Positions 40,758-50,744 of a stretch of DNA of 64,000 bases are shown here, in pieces. Position 1 is the stretch's first letter, and each line of letters starts with the position of its first letter. Source of the stretch: Olsenella_L kribbiana (lineage in GTDB: Bacteria > Actinomycetota > Coriobacteriia > Coriobacteriales > Atopobiaceae); assembly GCF_036408795.1 (NCBI RefSeq), contig NZ_JAZGJP010000003.1, positions 127,538 through 191,537 on the forward strand, written 5' to 3'. Made by a program: the position numbers and the translations under genes. A model generated the notes under the pieces. That model was given only the letters and a program-made list of their open reading frames with translations, made no database searches and was not told the DNA's origin.

Positions 40758-42272
40758 CTATCGACGCATTTTTAAGGCTTTCTGCACAGCACCTCGCACA
40801 AGACTCTTTTCATATTCGTTTGCGCATAGGAAATAGGAGACCAGCGTGAATGCCACTGCCCAGCAGAGAATACCGGCCACTAGGCCGCTCCAGCCGCACC
40901 CTGCAAATGGCCTCCATACAACGGAGCCGGCTATGCAGAGAGCGAGCATTGGCACAATCTCCTGCAGCACGCTCTTCCACCAGCCAATCATGTCCATGCC
41001 AATCTTCTTCTGGTAGTACCAGTTGAGCACGAAGCCACTAGACACGGTCATTGCGATGCCAGAGGCGATAGCAGCGCCCACGATGCCCAAAGCTTGTGCG
41101 AGCCAGATAGTCAGGCCAATGTTGATTACGGCTGCCACGAAGTACATCTTGGCTCTGAATCCATAACGGTCCATCACCTGCAGTATCGTCAGACCGATAT
41201 TCTGAGCAACATCTACGGTAAAGGGCACAAGCTCAAAAACAGCTACCCAGTAGGCCGCATCGTAGCCATCACCAGCCCAAAGCCTGATGAAGTCCCGGCC
41301 GAAGATGATAAAGCCGAGAAGCACCGCCAGAAGCGGATATAGCGTCACTCTGCTTACCCTAACGAAAAGATCAGATATGGCTTTTAGATCGTGATCCTTG
41401 TGCCATAGCTCAGATACCCGCGGCATAAAAACAGATGCGACAGCCACGCCAAGTGGCAGATACGTATTCACGACTTGAGAGCCTACGGCGTACACAGCCA
41501 CTGGTACAGTTCCATACATATAGGCAAGAATCAGCTGATCGGCGCGCCAGAATATCTGGTCTGCTATCGTAGCGAGCACGATAGTGCCCGAGAAGGTAAT
41601 GATCTGATGCTCCAATTTCTTGTCAAGGAAACGCATCCTTGTATCCATGCCAAGTTTTCTCTTGGAGAAGACGTTCTGGCTCACGACAAGAAGGAGATTG
41701 CAAATGAGCTGCACGGCGGTCACCGTAAGAGCAAAGGGAAAGCGCTTGATTAAGAGAATAATTATGACAGGCTGCACGACAAGCAGACAGAGCTGCGAGA
41801 GCTTTAGAAAGGCAAATTCCTCGTGAGCCGTAATGCATGCAATGGAAACCGTATTCTCCATTGTCAGCATGAGATTCAGAGCAAGTATGCCCAGCATCAT
41901 GCAGCTCTCTTGTATCTCCCAAGGCGAGAGCGAGTTTTGGTATACAGCGATAACCACTCCGACAGCAGCCGCCGTAGCACCAGCTACTATCAAGTAGGCG
42001 ACTCTATAGATGCGGCGCAGGATTCCAAGCGTATTGGCCATGCCCTCTTCGTCGCCCAGCACGTAATACTTGCTGTAGAAGCGGACTGCACCAGCTGAAA
42101 AAGTTGAATTGATAATCGAGAGATAGGCGATTATTGAACCGACCATCTGGTAGAGTCCATATTCAGCCTGTCCAATGCCGGCAAGAAGTATAGGCACATA
42201 GAGCAGGTTCACTACGACCTGCGTTATTGAGTAGATATATGAGATCAAGGCACCTGAGCGTCTCTTGTTCAT
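40758..42272 (-). CDS. Polysaccharide flippase (Wzx-like, MOP superfamily)
   Basis: A 504-residue integral membrane protein with about 12-14 hydrophobic helices, starting MNKRRSGALISYIYSITQVVVNLLYVPILL. It belongs to the oligosaccharide/polysaccharide exporter branch of the MOP superfamily and should flip lipid-linked repeat units across the membrane. It is at the 3' end of the glycan cluster on the minus strand. The local G+C is lower than in the housekeeping regions. Confidence 0.88.
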   Translation of the reverse strand: MNKRRSGALISYIYSITQVVVNLLYVPILLAGIGQAEYGLYQMVGSIIAYLSIINSTFSAGAVRFYSKYYVLGDEEGMANTLGILRRIYRVAYLIVAGATAAAVGVVIAVYQNSLSPWEIQESCMMLGILALNLMLTMENTVSIACITAHEEFAFLKLSQLCLLVVQPVIIILLIKRFPFALTVTAVQLICNLLLVVSQNVFSKRKLGMDTRMRFLDKKLEHQIITFSGTIVLATIADQIFWRADQLILAYMYGTVPVAVYAVGSQVVNTYLPLGVAVASVFMPRVSELWHKDHDLKAISDLFVRVSRVTLYPLLAVLLGFIIFGRDFIRLWAGDGYDAAYWVAVFELVPFTVDVAQNIGLTILQVMDRYGFRAKMYFVAAVINIGLTIWLAQALGIVGAAIASGIAMTVSSGFVLNWYYQKKIGMDMIGWWKSVLQEIVPMLALCIAGSVVWRPFAGCGWSGLVAGILCWAVAFTLVSYFLCANEYEKSLVRGAVQKALKMRR

Positions 42273-42507
42273 TTCCCACCCTCAGCTAATCATAAACAGT
42301 CCAGGGAGCCGCTATATTTTCAAGCCTTACTTCAGATAGCTAGTTATGTATTGCCAGCTTCAAACAATACTCACCAATTGCTTCCATTTAACATGCATCC
42401 ATCTAACAGTGGAATGCAAGTCAAGAAGTCCATTATCGCGCACATCGCACCGTATGCAGCATATTGAGCCGCTTCAGCCGAACAATCATGCACCAATGGT
42501 GCCATGA
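42273..42507. other. AT-richer intergenic stretch in the glycan cluster
   Basis: No gene is recognised. Upstream of the divergent flippase and acyltransferase genes; it probably holds the flippase promoter. Confidence 0.4.
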
Positions 42508-42750
42508 GTGCCGCAAGCATCCGAAACAGCAAAGCCTAAATCAAACCCAGCGCATAATCCATCTACAGTCTTCGATGGCACCTACCTCGAAGCGTTTGTA
42601 CAGAGTCTTCTCCGCTCAGATCCGCATGCAGTTATGTCAAAGCCCCAGAAATGGTCCCATGAAGTGGCTTTTATATGGGACAGCACAACCTGGGCATTGG
42701 GAATGCAAAGGTACCTTCAAGATGTACTTACGTATATGGCATGCAGATGA
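42508..42750 (+). pseudogene. Short remnant frame upstream of the acyltransferase
   Basis: An 80-codon frame with WSHEVAFIWDSTTWALGMQ and QDVLTYMACR has protein-like composition but no good ribosome site or known family. An overlapping frame continues to 42778. It may be the tail of a lost glycan-cluster gene. Confidence 0.3.
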
Positions 42751-42781
42751 GTTCGATCTTCATGAAGCCAGAGGATGATAT

Positions 42782-43942
42782 ATGGAAACAACCGCAGTCC
42801 GCAGAGAACGGAATTCTTCCCTCGAGCTACTCAAGATAATCGCAATGCTCGCAATAGTCTTCTCTCATGTGGCGCAATCGCTGCTGCTCCCTGAAGCAGC
42901 GGGAACACTGGCTCCAGGCGAATTTGGAACCCTTTCCTACTGCATAGACTTCAGCACTGCTTCGCCAGATCCCACTCTATGGCTCCTTGTGTGCGTAAGG
43001 ACACTCGGCGCATGGGGCAATACAATCTTCGTCATTTGCTCCTCGTGGTTCCTCTGCAGAGACAATACGGTAAAAATGAATAAAGTAGTGTATTTAGTAC
43101 TTAATGTATTTGTTATTTCCGTTTTGATCCTGCTCTGCGCTCTTGCCTTTGGGCTTCATCCGAATTTCAAAGTGATAGTCAGATGCCTCTTTCCCACGAC
43201 ATTTGCAAACAACTGGTTCATTACCTGCTATCTGCTGCTCTACGCTATCCATCCAGCCATAAACTGGACGACAAAAAAGTTGGGAAAGCGCGGCCATGCC
43301 GCTCTGGCCATAGCCCTATTCACCCTCTATATGCTTCTGCCGCTTGTGCATGACGGACATTTCTTTACTTCTGAACTAATCGTAATGATCAGCGAATATG
43401 TAGTCGTATCTTATGCCCGCAGCTATCTTCCGAGACTTGTCGATGATGCACGGACCTCCCGCAGATTCTTCCTTGTCGGATCTATAGCTATGATTCTTGT
43501 CATTGTGCTTCTCGAAATTGCAGGGCTGCATGTCGGCTTTCTGAAGAACAAGATGCTTCACTTCGACAAGGACGGCAATCCCTTCCTATTTCTGTCGGCA
43601 TTTGGCCTGTTTAACCTATTCCGCCTGCGTCCTTTTACAAGCATTCGGGTCAACCGCATGGCCAGCCTCGTACTGTTTGTCTATTTGATCCATGAGAATC
43701 TCATCGTAAGAGAATATTTGAGGCCAACAGTTTGGCTATGGATTCATGAAACTCTGGGCTATGACAGCTTGGTTCTTTGGCTCGTGATATTTTCCGCTGC
43801 CCTGTTTGTCGCCGCCTTTGCCTTTGCTTTCTTATATTCGTTGACGCTCGAAAAGATAACAGCAAGAATCGAACAGCCTATTGAACATGCTGCCAGGCAT
43901 ATCTGCTCAGCTGCCGTGGATTGGCTTTGCAGCCTCAGCTGA
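42782..43942 (+). CDS. Acyltransferase family 3 (OafA/NodX-type) membrane protein
   Basis: A 386-residue multi-pass membrane protein. It starts with the typical NSSLELLKIIAMLAIVFSHV, with the catalytic-type His, and has about ten hydrophobic helices. The family O-acetylates or otherwise acylates cell-surface glycans. AGAGGATG lies upstream of the ATG. It is the only plus-strand gene in the cluster, so it is transcribed independently. Confidence 0.88.
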   Translation: METTAVRRERNSSLELLKIIAMLAIVFSHVAQSLLLPEAAGTLAPGEFGTLSYCIDFSTASPDPTLWLLVCVRTLGAWGNTIFVICSSWFLCRDNTVKMNKVVYLVLNVFVISVLILLCALAFGLHPNFKVIVRCLFPTTFANNWFITCYLLLYAIHPAINWTTKKLGKRGHAALAIALFTLYMLLPLVHDGHFFTSELIVMISEYVVVSYARSYLPRLVDDARTSRRFFLVGSIAMILVIVLLEIAGLHVGFLKNKMLHFDKDGNPFLFLSAFGLFNLFRLRPFTSIRVNRMASLVLFVYLIHENLIVREYLRPTVWLWIHETLGYDSLVLWLVIFSAALFVAAFAFAFLYSLTLEKITARIEQPIEHAARHICSAAVDWLCSLS

Positions 43943-44049
43943 ACGCTGCTCAGCAACAGAACGGTTCTGCAGGAAGGCAATTGCAGCCCTGCGCAACTGC
44001 CATGTCCGTACTTCATCTGCCGGTCGAATGACCGTCCAGCATTGTGCGT

Positions 44050-44871
44050 TTACTCACGCTTGGCCAAACTGGTCAGTTTTCTGGAAATACGGGACCAATC
44101 TTGATACCTCAGAATCGTTGCGATTGCTGCCATCTTCGAAGCAATGCCTTTTTCAATCCGATGGTTCAGCAGCCATTTCCCCACTTCGTGCTCGTACTTG
44201 CTCTCTTCGCTTAGCCAGCTCATGCTAAAGTGATGTATCGACCTAGTGTTCTCCGTCAAATGAAGCTGGCCCGTAAAGAAATTCTTCGGATTGAAGTACT
44301 CGCTAGGGTAGATCCAGATTCCATCAACTTCCTGGATGCCAGGCTCAGATTTCAGGCCTTGCGCAAGCAGGATCTCTGTTGTGCGCTGCACTATCGTGGT
44401 CTCATTCAAGTCCCCATTGGATGTAATGAAATGATCTCCACAGTACGAATCAAGGACAGCTTTATAGAAGGGATGCCCAGCACCAGCTGCTAGGCCAAGA
44501 CCGGGCGCCACTGTGCCACAACCATCGTCAGGGCTCCAATCAGTCTCAAACCCCATAAAGGGACCACGTTCGAGAATGTCATCGATGGGTCTGACCAGTT
44601 CAACGTCAGTATCAAAATAGAGCCCACCTTCACGCCACAGTATGTCGAAGCGAGCATAATCCGACACAAAAGCCCATTTGCCAGCAGCATAGGCTTCACT
44701 CACATAATCGCAGCAGTCAACGTTCCAGTTAGATTCATCCCAACGCTTGATTTCATAGTCTGGCAAGAACTTGCGCCATGATTCGATGCAAGCTTGCTCT
44801 TTATCACCTAGGGGACTCCCACCAAACCAGCAATAGTGAATGACATGGGGAATTGAAATAGCGGCAGTCAT
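44050..44871 (-). CDS. Capsular polysaccharide-type glycosyltransferase (GT32/OCH1-like)
   Basis: A 273-residue glycosyltransferase with HVIHYCWFGG at the start, a central SDYARFDILWREGGLYFDTDVEL containing the DxD metal/nucleotide-sugar motif, and HHFSMSW near the end. This is the GT32 (OCH1-like, glycosyltransferase sugar-binding region) pattern. The start at 44871 follows GGAGG and lies one base past the polymerase stop. It adds a sugar to the repeat unit; donor and linkage are unknown. Confidence 0.85.
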   Translation of the reverse strand: MTAAISIPHVIHYCWFGGSPLGDKEQACIESWRKFLPDYEIKRWDESNWNVDCCDYVSEAYAAGKWAFVSDYARFDILWREGGLYFDTDVELVRPIDDILERGPFMGFETDWSPDDGCGTVAPGLGLAAGAGHPFYKAVLDSYCGDHFITSNGDLNETTIVQRTTEILLAQGLKSEPGIQEVDGIWIYPSEYFNPKNFFTGQLHLTENTRSIHHFSMSWLSEESKYEHEVGKWLLNHRIEKGIASKMAAIATILRYQDWSRISRKLTSLAKRE

Positions 44872-44872
44872 C

Positions 44873-46132
44873 TTATGCAGCCTCCGGAGAACTGTGGCCA
44901 CCAGCAAGTGCAAGTCCTAGGCACATTGCCAGAAATATCGCATTTGGATGGAAGAATGCGCTCTCGGCTGTAGATGAGATTAATAGAAAGACGAAGCACA
45001 GCACAACCGCTAGCCTCTGACCCTTGGAGCTGGCGAAATTATATGCCCACCGGCATAAAAAGCCGATTGTGAGACAGTACATCACAAACCCCAGCCAGCC
45101 AAACTGGCCGATGACAATTGGCCAGAACGTATCGCTGAGGAATGCAGTCTGGCCGGGCTCGAGTCCATACACAGTGCTGAGACCATACTCATAGTACAGA
45201 GGCGAATAATTGGACAATCCACTAGTTATGCTGCTGCCATAAGTGGCAAAACCGCTACCCAGCGGAAAGAATCGGTTGGCAAGCACCACTGCCACCCTAT
45301 TCAGCTCGCTGCGCGCGAAGCCCGTGCTCTTGAAATAATACTTATACTGATCCCATCCGATAGCAAAAGCAGCAACCGCCCCTACAGCTATCTGGGCAAG
45401 ATTCAATCTGCCACCGCGACCCCACGTAAGCATTAGCAGCAAAGCAATAGCGGCAAAGGCTATGCCCTTCGATCGCAGCGATAGGCAGATTATGAAAAGC
45501 GTCGCTATAATCCACTTCATATTTTTCCGGTAATCTTGCGCGAGAATGAGCAAGATGCCCACGCAGACAAAGTTGAGCATCTCAGGGTGTATGAAGATGA
45601 ATCTGAACGACCTTATGCCATAGCGCGGATCAACGCCAAAGTCCCCTATCTGCACAAAAAGATTCAATACGCCGAAGAACAGAAGCACTGCCACCAAGGC
45701 TTTGCACTCACCCTCAACTGCGCGCAACAGCTGGGTTTTATTCCTGAATACCAATGTTATGCAAATAAGAGCAACCGGGAATTTGATACAGGTAAACATA
45801 TCGATAGCAATGGAAGAGGCGGCAGCGCTAACGCCCGAGAAAAGGTTCGAGAGTAGCCCGACAGCAACGACAAGTCCGAGGCACAGAAGGCATCTGGAAG
45901 CCAAGATACCCGCTTTGTCATTATTACCAGATGAACGCAACCGTTCGATTGTATATGCCGCAATAGCGATAAGTGTCGCGCTTTCATCTATATAAGTGAA
46001 CCCCGTCGCATTCTGAATCGGAGCCTGAAACATTAGGAGATTAAAGACAAGCAGCCAACCCAAATCAGCCAGTTTGAATGCACCCACTGACCTTGTTATG
46101 GCTGGCATAGCATTCGCCCTAGTATCAGTCAC
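44873..46132 (-). CDS. O-antigen polymerase/ligase-like membrane protein (Wzy-type)
   Basis: A 419-residue protein with about ten transmembrane segments and a large external loop with PLYYEYGLSTVYGLEPGQTAF. This is the profile of Wzy polymerases, which join repeat units. The start is GTG at 46132, 8 bases after GGAGG, overlapping the TGA of the preceding glycosyltransferase (GTGA). Sequence conservation is low in this family, so the call rests on topology and context. Confidence 0.7.
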   Translation of the reverse strand: MTDTRANAMPAITRSVGAFKLADLGWLLVFNLLMFQAPIQNATGFTYIDESATLIAIAAYTIERLRSSGNNDKAGILASRCLLCLGLVVAVGLLSNLFSGVSAAASSIAIDMFTCIKFPVALICITLVFRNKTQLLRAVEGECKALVAVLLFFGVLNLFVQIGDFGVDPRYGIRSFRFIFIHPEMLNFVCVGILLILAQDYRKNMKWIIATLFIICLSLRSKGIAFAAIALLLMLTWGRGGRLNLAQIAVGAVAAFAIGWDQYKYYFKSTGFARSELNRVAVVLANRFFPLGSGFATYGSSITSGLSNYSPLYYEYGLSTVYGLEPGQTAFLSDTFWPIVIGQFGWLGFVMYCLTIGFLCRWAYNFASSKGQRLAVVLCFVFLLISSTAESAFFHPNAIFLAMCLGLALAGGHSSPEAA

Positions 46133-47172
46133 TTTGCTGTCCTCCGTTTTGCACACACCAATGTTCGGGCGAGCCTTATTGCGTGCATTTTTATCGCCAG
46201 GTAAAATATGGCTTGCAAGATAGGCAATCTCCACCAAGGATAACCCTTGCACGCTCGGCGGAGAGCCGGATGCCGAACGACTCCTTTTACATAAACGTTC
46301 TTCGCTCTGCTATTCTCTCCTGAACTCTCAATCATCACGATAAGTGCGCGGCAGTAATCGATCACACAGCGCTGTTGACGTAAATGGCACTCATCCCAGA
46401 ACTTCCGCGGCTCTTCATCAGACAATTGTTCCAAAATTCGGAAGAGCCGGCAGAAGGAATCAATAGTTTTGAAATTGAAAGACTTGGTAATAGAAGGCTG
46501 ATCATCCTTGCGATAGCAGTATAAGGAACCTGGGATGCAGGTCACCACTTTGGCTGCACGACATGCATACGTATTGAATATTAAATCCTCGCTCCGCACA
46601 TTTAAAAAACGCAAGTTAAAGGTATCGATAAAGGAACGGCGATATCCCGCCACCCAGACAGATACTGGTGTCGGATCTTCAGAAACTTTCGATGGTAGAG
46701 CGCCAAAGAATGCTGCGCGCAACGTAAATATCTGATCTTCGCCTCGCAATATTCTTCCTGCAAGAGGATGCTCCTGTATATGGACGACCTTCCCTTGCGA
46801 GACAATCTTTAGTCCCGTAAACACCACATCAGCATCAGCCAGTGAAGCAGCCTTGTAGAGCCGTTCAAACATGTCTGGCTCCACCCAATCATCAGAGTCT
46901 ACAAACCCGATATACTCACCGTGGGCTACCTCCATGCCGCTATTACGCGCGGGGCCGAGCCCTCCATTGACCCGATGCACCACCTGCACTCGTGAATCTT
47001 CAGCAGCGTACTCTTCCGCTAGCTGTCCGCATCGATCTGGGGAGCCATCATCCACAAGGATGATCTCTATATCGCGAAGCGTCTGGTGGCGGATGCTGTC
47101 CACGCATGCCGGCAAATAATCTTCTACGTTATACATGGGTACTATTACGCTGAATTTTGGCTGCAGAGGCAT
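46129..47172 (-). CDS. Glycosyltransferase family 2
   Basis: A 347-residue GT-A-fold enzyme. KFSVIVPMYNVEDYLPACVDS, LVDDGSPDRCG and FVDSDDWVEPDMF give the nucleotide-sugar and DxD motifs of GT2. It transfers a sugar from a nucleotide donor to the lipid-linked glycan. Its ATG shares one base with the TGA of the upstream GT4 gene, and its stop overlaps the polymerase start. Confidence 0.92.
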   Translation of the reverse strand: MPLQPKFSVIVPMYNVEDYLPACVDSIRHQTLRDIEIILVDDGSPDRCGQLAEEYAAEDSRVQVVHRVNGGLGPARNSGMEVAHGEYIGFVDSDDWVEPDMFERLYKAASLADADVVFTGLKIVSQGKVVHIQEHPLAGRILRGEDQIFTLRAAFFGALPSKVSEDPTPVSVWVAGYRRSFIDTFNLRFLNVRSEDLIFNTYACRAAKVVTCIPGSLYCYRKDDQPSITKSFNFKTIDSFCRLFRILEQLSDEEPRKFWDECHLRQQRCVIDYCRALIVMIESSGENSRAKNVYVKGVVRHPALRRACKGYPWWRLPILQAIFYLAIKMHAIRLARTLVCAKRRTAK

Positions 47173-48242
47173 CAGGCAACCACTTCCCCAAAGAGACTCA
47201 GATGCGATTTGACCATGCCTTCAATCGTGTAAACACTTGCTTTTCGACAAAGAAACGACGAGTAATCAGCTTTTTCTTCTTCAGGCCTTGCCAAGAAGGT
47301 CCCGATTGCTAGAGCAAGTGAATCAGCACTCCCAGGTTCGGCCAAATACTGTGGGTAATCGTGTGAAAGATAGTCCACAGCAGCACCAGACCCCCACGTA
47401 CTTACAACTGGACAGCCACAAGCAGCCGCCTCATTCACCACTAGTCCCCAGCATTCCTGTCTGCTTGGCAAGATGCATAAATGTGCATGCTGGTATTCCT
47501 TTGCAAGGTCATCCGGCTTGAGGAATGGTATAACTTCAACATTTGAGAGCATCTTCTGCCGCACTAGCATTCGAAGCTCGTCGGCTTTAGCTCCAGAACC
47601 AATGAACTTCCAGCGCAGGTCACGGGACAGTTTGACTGCTGCGTCTAAAGCAACATCAAGGCCCTTGCAATATAAAAATTGGCTTACAACCAGAACTTGC
47701 TTCGTGTCACGTACGGCATTGTCCGTAGCAAATTCTGAAATACGAGATTCGGTAAGAGAGGAAAAGGGATACGCAGAAATGGGAGCGTTCCAGCCGACCT
47801 CACGACGTAAGCTCGGAACGCTAGTTTCTCCAGCTATCAAATAGCCATTTGCGCCATGCAGTACATGCCGTCGTGCTGCTCGCTTCATCGGATTCCCAGA
47901 ATAGAACACCCTGCCATCCGAGTTCACCACATATGGCAAATGCCGTTTGCGCATTTGAGAGATGGCGAACATCTGCCTTGGACTGTTATAGCAGCCTACG
48001 ACAATGAGAGACCATCCTTCATCGATGGTCTTCATCATCGTCTTGCTTAACGGCCCTCGCTCGTTCTCGGGCAGATAGATCTCCTGATAGTTGCTAACCT
48101 TCGTATCGAGAAACCAACTCGCATCGCGAAGAGCATCACTCCTCTGCTCAAACAATACAGTTAGATCGCATTCTTTGCCGAGTTGCTCAAAAAAGATGTC
48201 CCGATAAGGATTATGTATGTTAGTCAGATACAGAACACGCAT
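47172..48242 (-). CDS. Glycosyltransferase family 4 (GT-B fold)
   Basis: A 356-residue enzyme starting MRVLYLTNIHNPYRDIFFEQ with the GT-B C-terminal pattern (KFIGSGAKADELRMLV, AHLCILPSRQECWGLVVNEAAACGCPVVST). It uses an activated sugar donor with retention. It begins directly after the radical-SAM gene stop. Confidence 0.9.
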   Translation of the reverse strand: MRVLYLTNIHNPYRDIFFEQLGKECDLTVLFEQRSDALRDASWFLDTKVSNYQEIYLPENERGPLSKTMMKTIDEGWSLIVVGCYNSPRQMFAISQMRKRHLPYVVNSDGRVFYSGNPMKRAARRHVLHGANGYLIAGETSVPSLRREVGWNAPISAYPFSSLTESRISEFATDNAVRDTKQVLVVSQFLYCKGLDVALDAAVKLSRDLRWKFIGSGAKADELRMLVRQKMLSNVEVIPFLKPDDLAKEYQHAHLCILPSRQECWGLVVNEAAACGCPVVSTWGSGAAVDYLSHDYPQYLAEPGSADSLALAIGTFLARPEEEKADYSSFLCRKASVYTIEGMVKSHLSLFGEVVA

Positions 48243-49463
48243 CTATTCCCTACCGTTTCCGTCAGCCCCAATTGTATTACCATTGCTTCGCTCGGATTCA
48301 GCTCGCTTCACAGCTTCTTCCGCATGCTCAATCACTTCGCTGGTCTCAAACACATGCGCATCTGCCTTGCTTGCAGCACTCAGTCCATCATTCACAACGG
48401 CAGACATATCGCAGGTCGAGAGTTTGTCCAGCTCTTCTTTGGTGACCTTTCCATCCTCGTAGTCGCGAACAATCTTGAGCTCATGCATGTCGTACTTCTT
48501 GCCAGGACGCAGCTTGTGGGCAAGCACCCATGCAGCCGGCTTCCAGATGTACTTGTGCATGGCGGGGGAGACGCTGCCAATCATCCAGCAGTTCCTATCG
48601 CAATGACGTACGACATTGCGCACCTTCTCCGCCTGCTCGGAGTGCCAGAGCTCATCCCAGCTCTGCTCGTTGAGATTGCCCATGACCTCCTTGTCCTTTG
48701 TGCCGTTGCAGGGCATCACATCTCCATAAGGATCGATGAAGAAGGTATCGAAGGCCATGTCACAGGGAAGCAGACGCGGCTGTCCGTAGATGTAATTGAT
48801 AAGGCCATGATTGAAGTAGGCACGGAACCACTTCTTAGGCTCATTGCTCTTCAGAAGTTCGTTGATCAGATCTTCGAAGTTCTGGGCGACCATGGGACGG
48901 TCGTGGATGATATTCTTGGCTTCAACAAAGTAGAAGCTGTTATGCAGGCTTGCTGTTGCAAATTCCATATGCAGCTCATTTGCCAGATGGTAGAGCGGCA
49001 CAAGATCTGGGGCGTTCTTGTCCTGTACTGTCATGCCGAAGCCCACATCAGGATGCCCCATATCGACAAGCTTCTTGAGCGTTGAATAGCCGCGATTGAA
49101 GCCATCAGGCAGGCCACGAATCTCGTTGTTAGTCTGCTCGAGGCCCTCAATAGACACGCGGATGCCTACCTTGGGAAACTCCTCCGCAAGCTTGATGATA
49201 TGGTCTGTGAAGTAGCCATTCGTAGAGATGACGATACGGTCGCTCTTCTTGTAGAGCTCACGCACGATATCAGGAAGATCCTCGCGGATGAAAGGCTCTC
49301 CTCCCGTGATGTTCGTGAAGTACATCCGAGGGAGCTTCTTGATGGTATCGAGGGAAATCTCTTCATCAGGACGGCTCGGTGCCTTGTAGCGATTGCACAT
49401 CGTACAACGGGCATTGCAGCGATAAGTGACAATGACCGTTCCGTTGAGCTTCTTTTCTGCCAT
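48243..49463 (-). CDS. Radical SAM/SPASM-domain protein in a polysaccharide cluster
   Basis: A 406-residue radical SAM enzyme. The CxxxCxxC cluster is in CNARCTMC (about 17-24), then ITGGEPFIREDL, and a C-terminal SPASM-type cysteine region (LPCDMAFDTFFIDPYGDVMPC, CDRNC). Such enzymes modify peptides or, in glycan clusters, sugars. The substrate is unknown. A Glu/Ala/Ser-rich tail ends the protein. It lies between GT4 genes with no or few spacer bases, so it is part of the glycan operon. Confidence 0.85.
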   Translation of the reverse strand: MAEKKLNGTVIVTYRCNARCTMCNRYKAPSRPDEEISLDTIKKLPRMYFTNITGGEPFIREDLPDIVRELYKKSDRIVISTNGYFTDHIIKLAEEFPKVGIRVSIEGLEQTNNEIRGLPDGFNRGYSTLKKLVDMGHPDVGFGMTVQDKNAPDLVPLYHLANELHMEFATASLHNSFYFVEAKNIIHDRPMVAQNFEDLINELLKSNEPKKWFRAYFNHGLINYIYGQPRLLPCDMAFDTFFIDPYGDVMPCNGTKDKEVMGNLNEQSWDELWHSEQAEKVRNVVRHCDRNCWMIGSVSPAMHKYIWKPAAWVLAHKLRPGKKYDMHELKIVRDYEDGKVTKEELDKLSTCDMSAVVNDGLSAASKADAHVFETSEVIEHAEEAVKRAESERSNGNTIGADGNGRE

Positions 49464-49469
49464 TGCTTT

Positions 49470-50744
49470 CTAAAACTCCTTCTTGAGTGAAATAAGGTCC
49501 GCATAGAGCTTGGTTAGTCTTCCCATATATTTGCTCTGGTCGCAATGATCAAGTACATAGGCTCGGCACCGCTCCTGCAGAACCGAATAAGCTTCCTTCT
49601 CCTTGAAGCAATTGGCTGCATGTACAAGAGCCTCAGCCAGAGATTCTGCATCTCCAGGCTCGCAAAGCATGCCTGTCACGCTATCCTCGACAAGCTCTGG
49701 AATGCCGCCGATATTCGTGCCAATGACAGGTGTCCCAGCAGCAAATGCTTCGACTATCGAGTAAGGCATGTTCTCTCGCCATTCCGAGGGACAGCAGGCG
49801 AATGCAGCTCCCGAGACGAGCTTCCGGAGCTCTTCTCCCTGTTTGAAGCCAGCGAACTCGACGTTCTTCCCTGCTGCAGGTTCCAGCTCAGCCCTTTCGG
49901 GACCGTCTCCTGCAATAACGAGACGCATGCCTTCCGGCAGCTGCGGCAAAGCAAGCTTGAATGCATCAATCAGTGTCTTGATGCCCTTCTCCTTGGAGAG
50001 ACGTCCAAAGAAGAGGAAGTATGGCTTGTCTCGGTCGGTGCCATCCTCTGTCTTGTGCGCACGATCGAGCAGATCTTCGCTGACGAAGTTCTGCATCGTC
50101 ACAACCTGCTTCTCAGGGAAGCCCCCTTCAAGCAGCTTCTTGCGCATGAACTCAGATGGCGCAATGATGCGGTCAATCTTGCTATATGTCTTATGGCGCT
50201 TGTACCAATCTGCTTCCATCATGGCAAGAGTGCTCTTTGCCGTAGATTCCTTCACGCATTTGCGTTTGAGGCATTCCTTGAAGTGCCCACCAAGACAGGC
50301 ATCGCAGACATTGCCAGAACCATCCAGCATCAAGTAGTTCGGGCATACGAGGATATAGTCATGGCTCGTAAAGAGAACAGGTACATGATGCTCCTTGAGA
50401 TAGGGGGCATCGAGAATTGAAAGCGTGATCTGGCGATGCACCAGATTCATATGCACGATATCAGGATGAACCCGCTTGCAGAGCTTCTCGAACTTTTCCA
50501 GCGATTCCTTGGAATAGATGAGCGGCTTTGCCTCTGAGATCTTCTTCGCAGCCGAAGTTGCTCCGTTATAGTCCTTTGCCGATACAAAGAGATCGGCATC
50601 ATCGCAAGGCAGATTCTTTTCATCCTGCATCGCAAAGAAGTGAACCTCATGGCCCAGCTTCTTGAGGCCTTCAGCGAGACCGAAATAGTATGTCTCGCTT
50701 CCGCCCTTCAGGTAATGGAACTTGTTCACCAGGATGATGCGCAT
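49470..50744 (-). CDS. Glycosyltransferase family 4
   Basis: A 424-residue GT-B enzyme: LVNKFHYLKGGSETYYFGLAE at the start, and LFFGRLSKEKGIKTLIDAFK, FACCPSEWRENMPYSIVEAFAAGTPVI near the end. A four-cysteine insertion (residues about 130-155, CPNYLMLD...CDACLGG) may bind metal. It directly abuts the upstream GT4 gene (stop at 50745). Confidence 0.92.
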   Translation of the reverse strand: MRIILVNKFHYLKGGSETYYFGLAEGLKKLGHEVHFFAMQDEKNLPCDDADLFVSAKDYNGATSAAKKISEAKPLIYSKESLEKFEKLCKRVHPDIVHMNLVHRQITLSILDAPYLKEHHVPVLFTSHDYILVCPNYLMLDGSGNVCDACLGGHFKECLKRKCVKESTAKSTLAMMEADWYKRHKTYSKIDRIIAPSEFMRKKLLEGGFPEKQVVTMQNFVSEDLLDRAHKTEDGTDRDKPYFLFFGRLSKEKGIKTLIDAFKLALPQLPEGMRLVIAGDGPERAELEPAAGKNVEFAGFKQGEELRKLVSGAAFACCPSEWRENMPYSIVEAFAAGTPVIGTNIGGIPELVEDSVTGMLCEPGDAESLAEALVHAANCFKEKEAYSVLQERCRAYVLDHCDQSKYMGRLTKLYADLISLKKEF

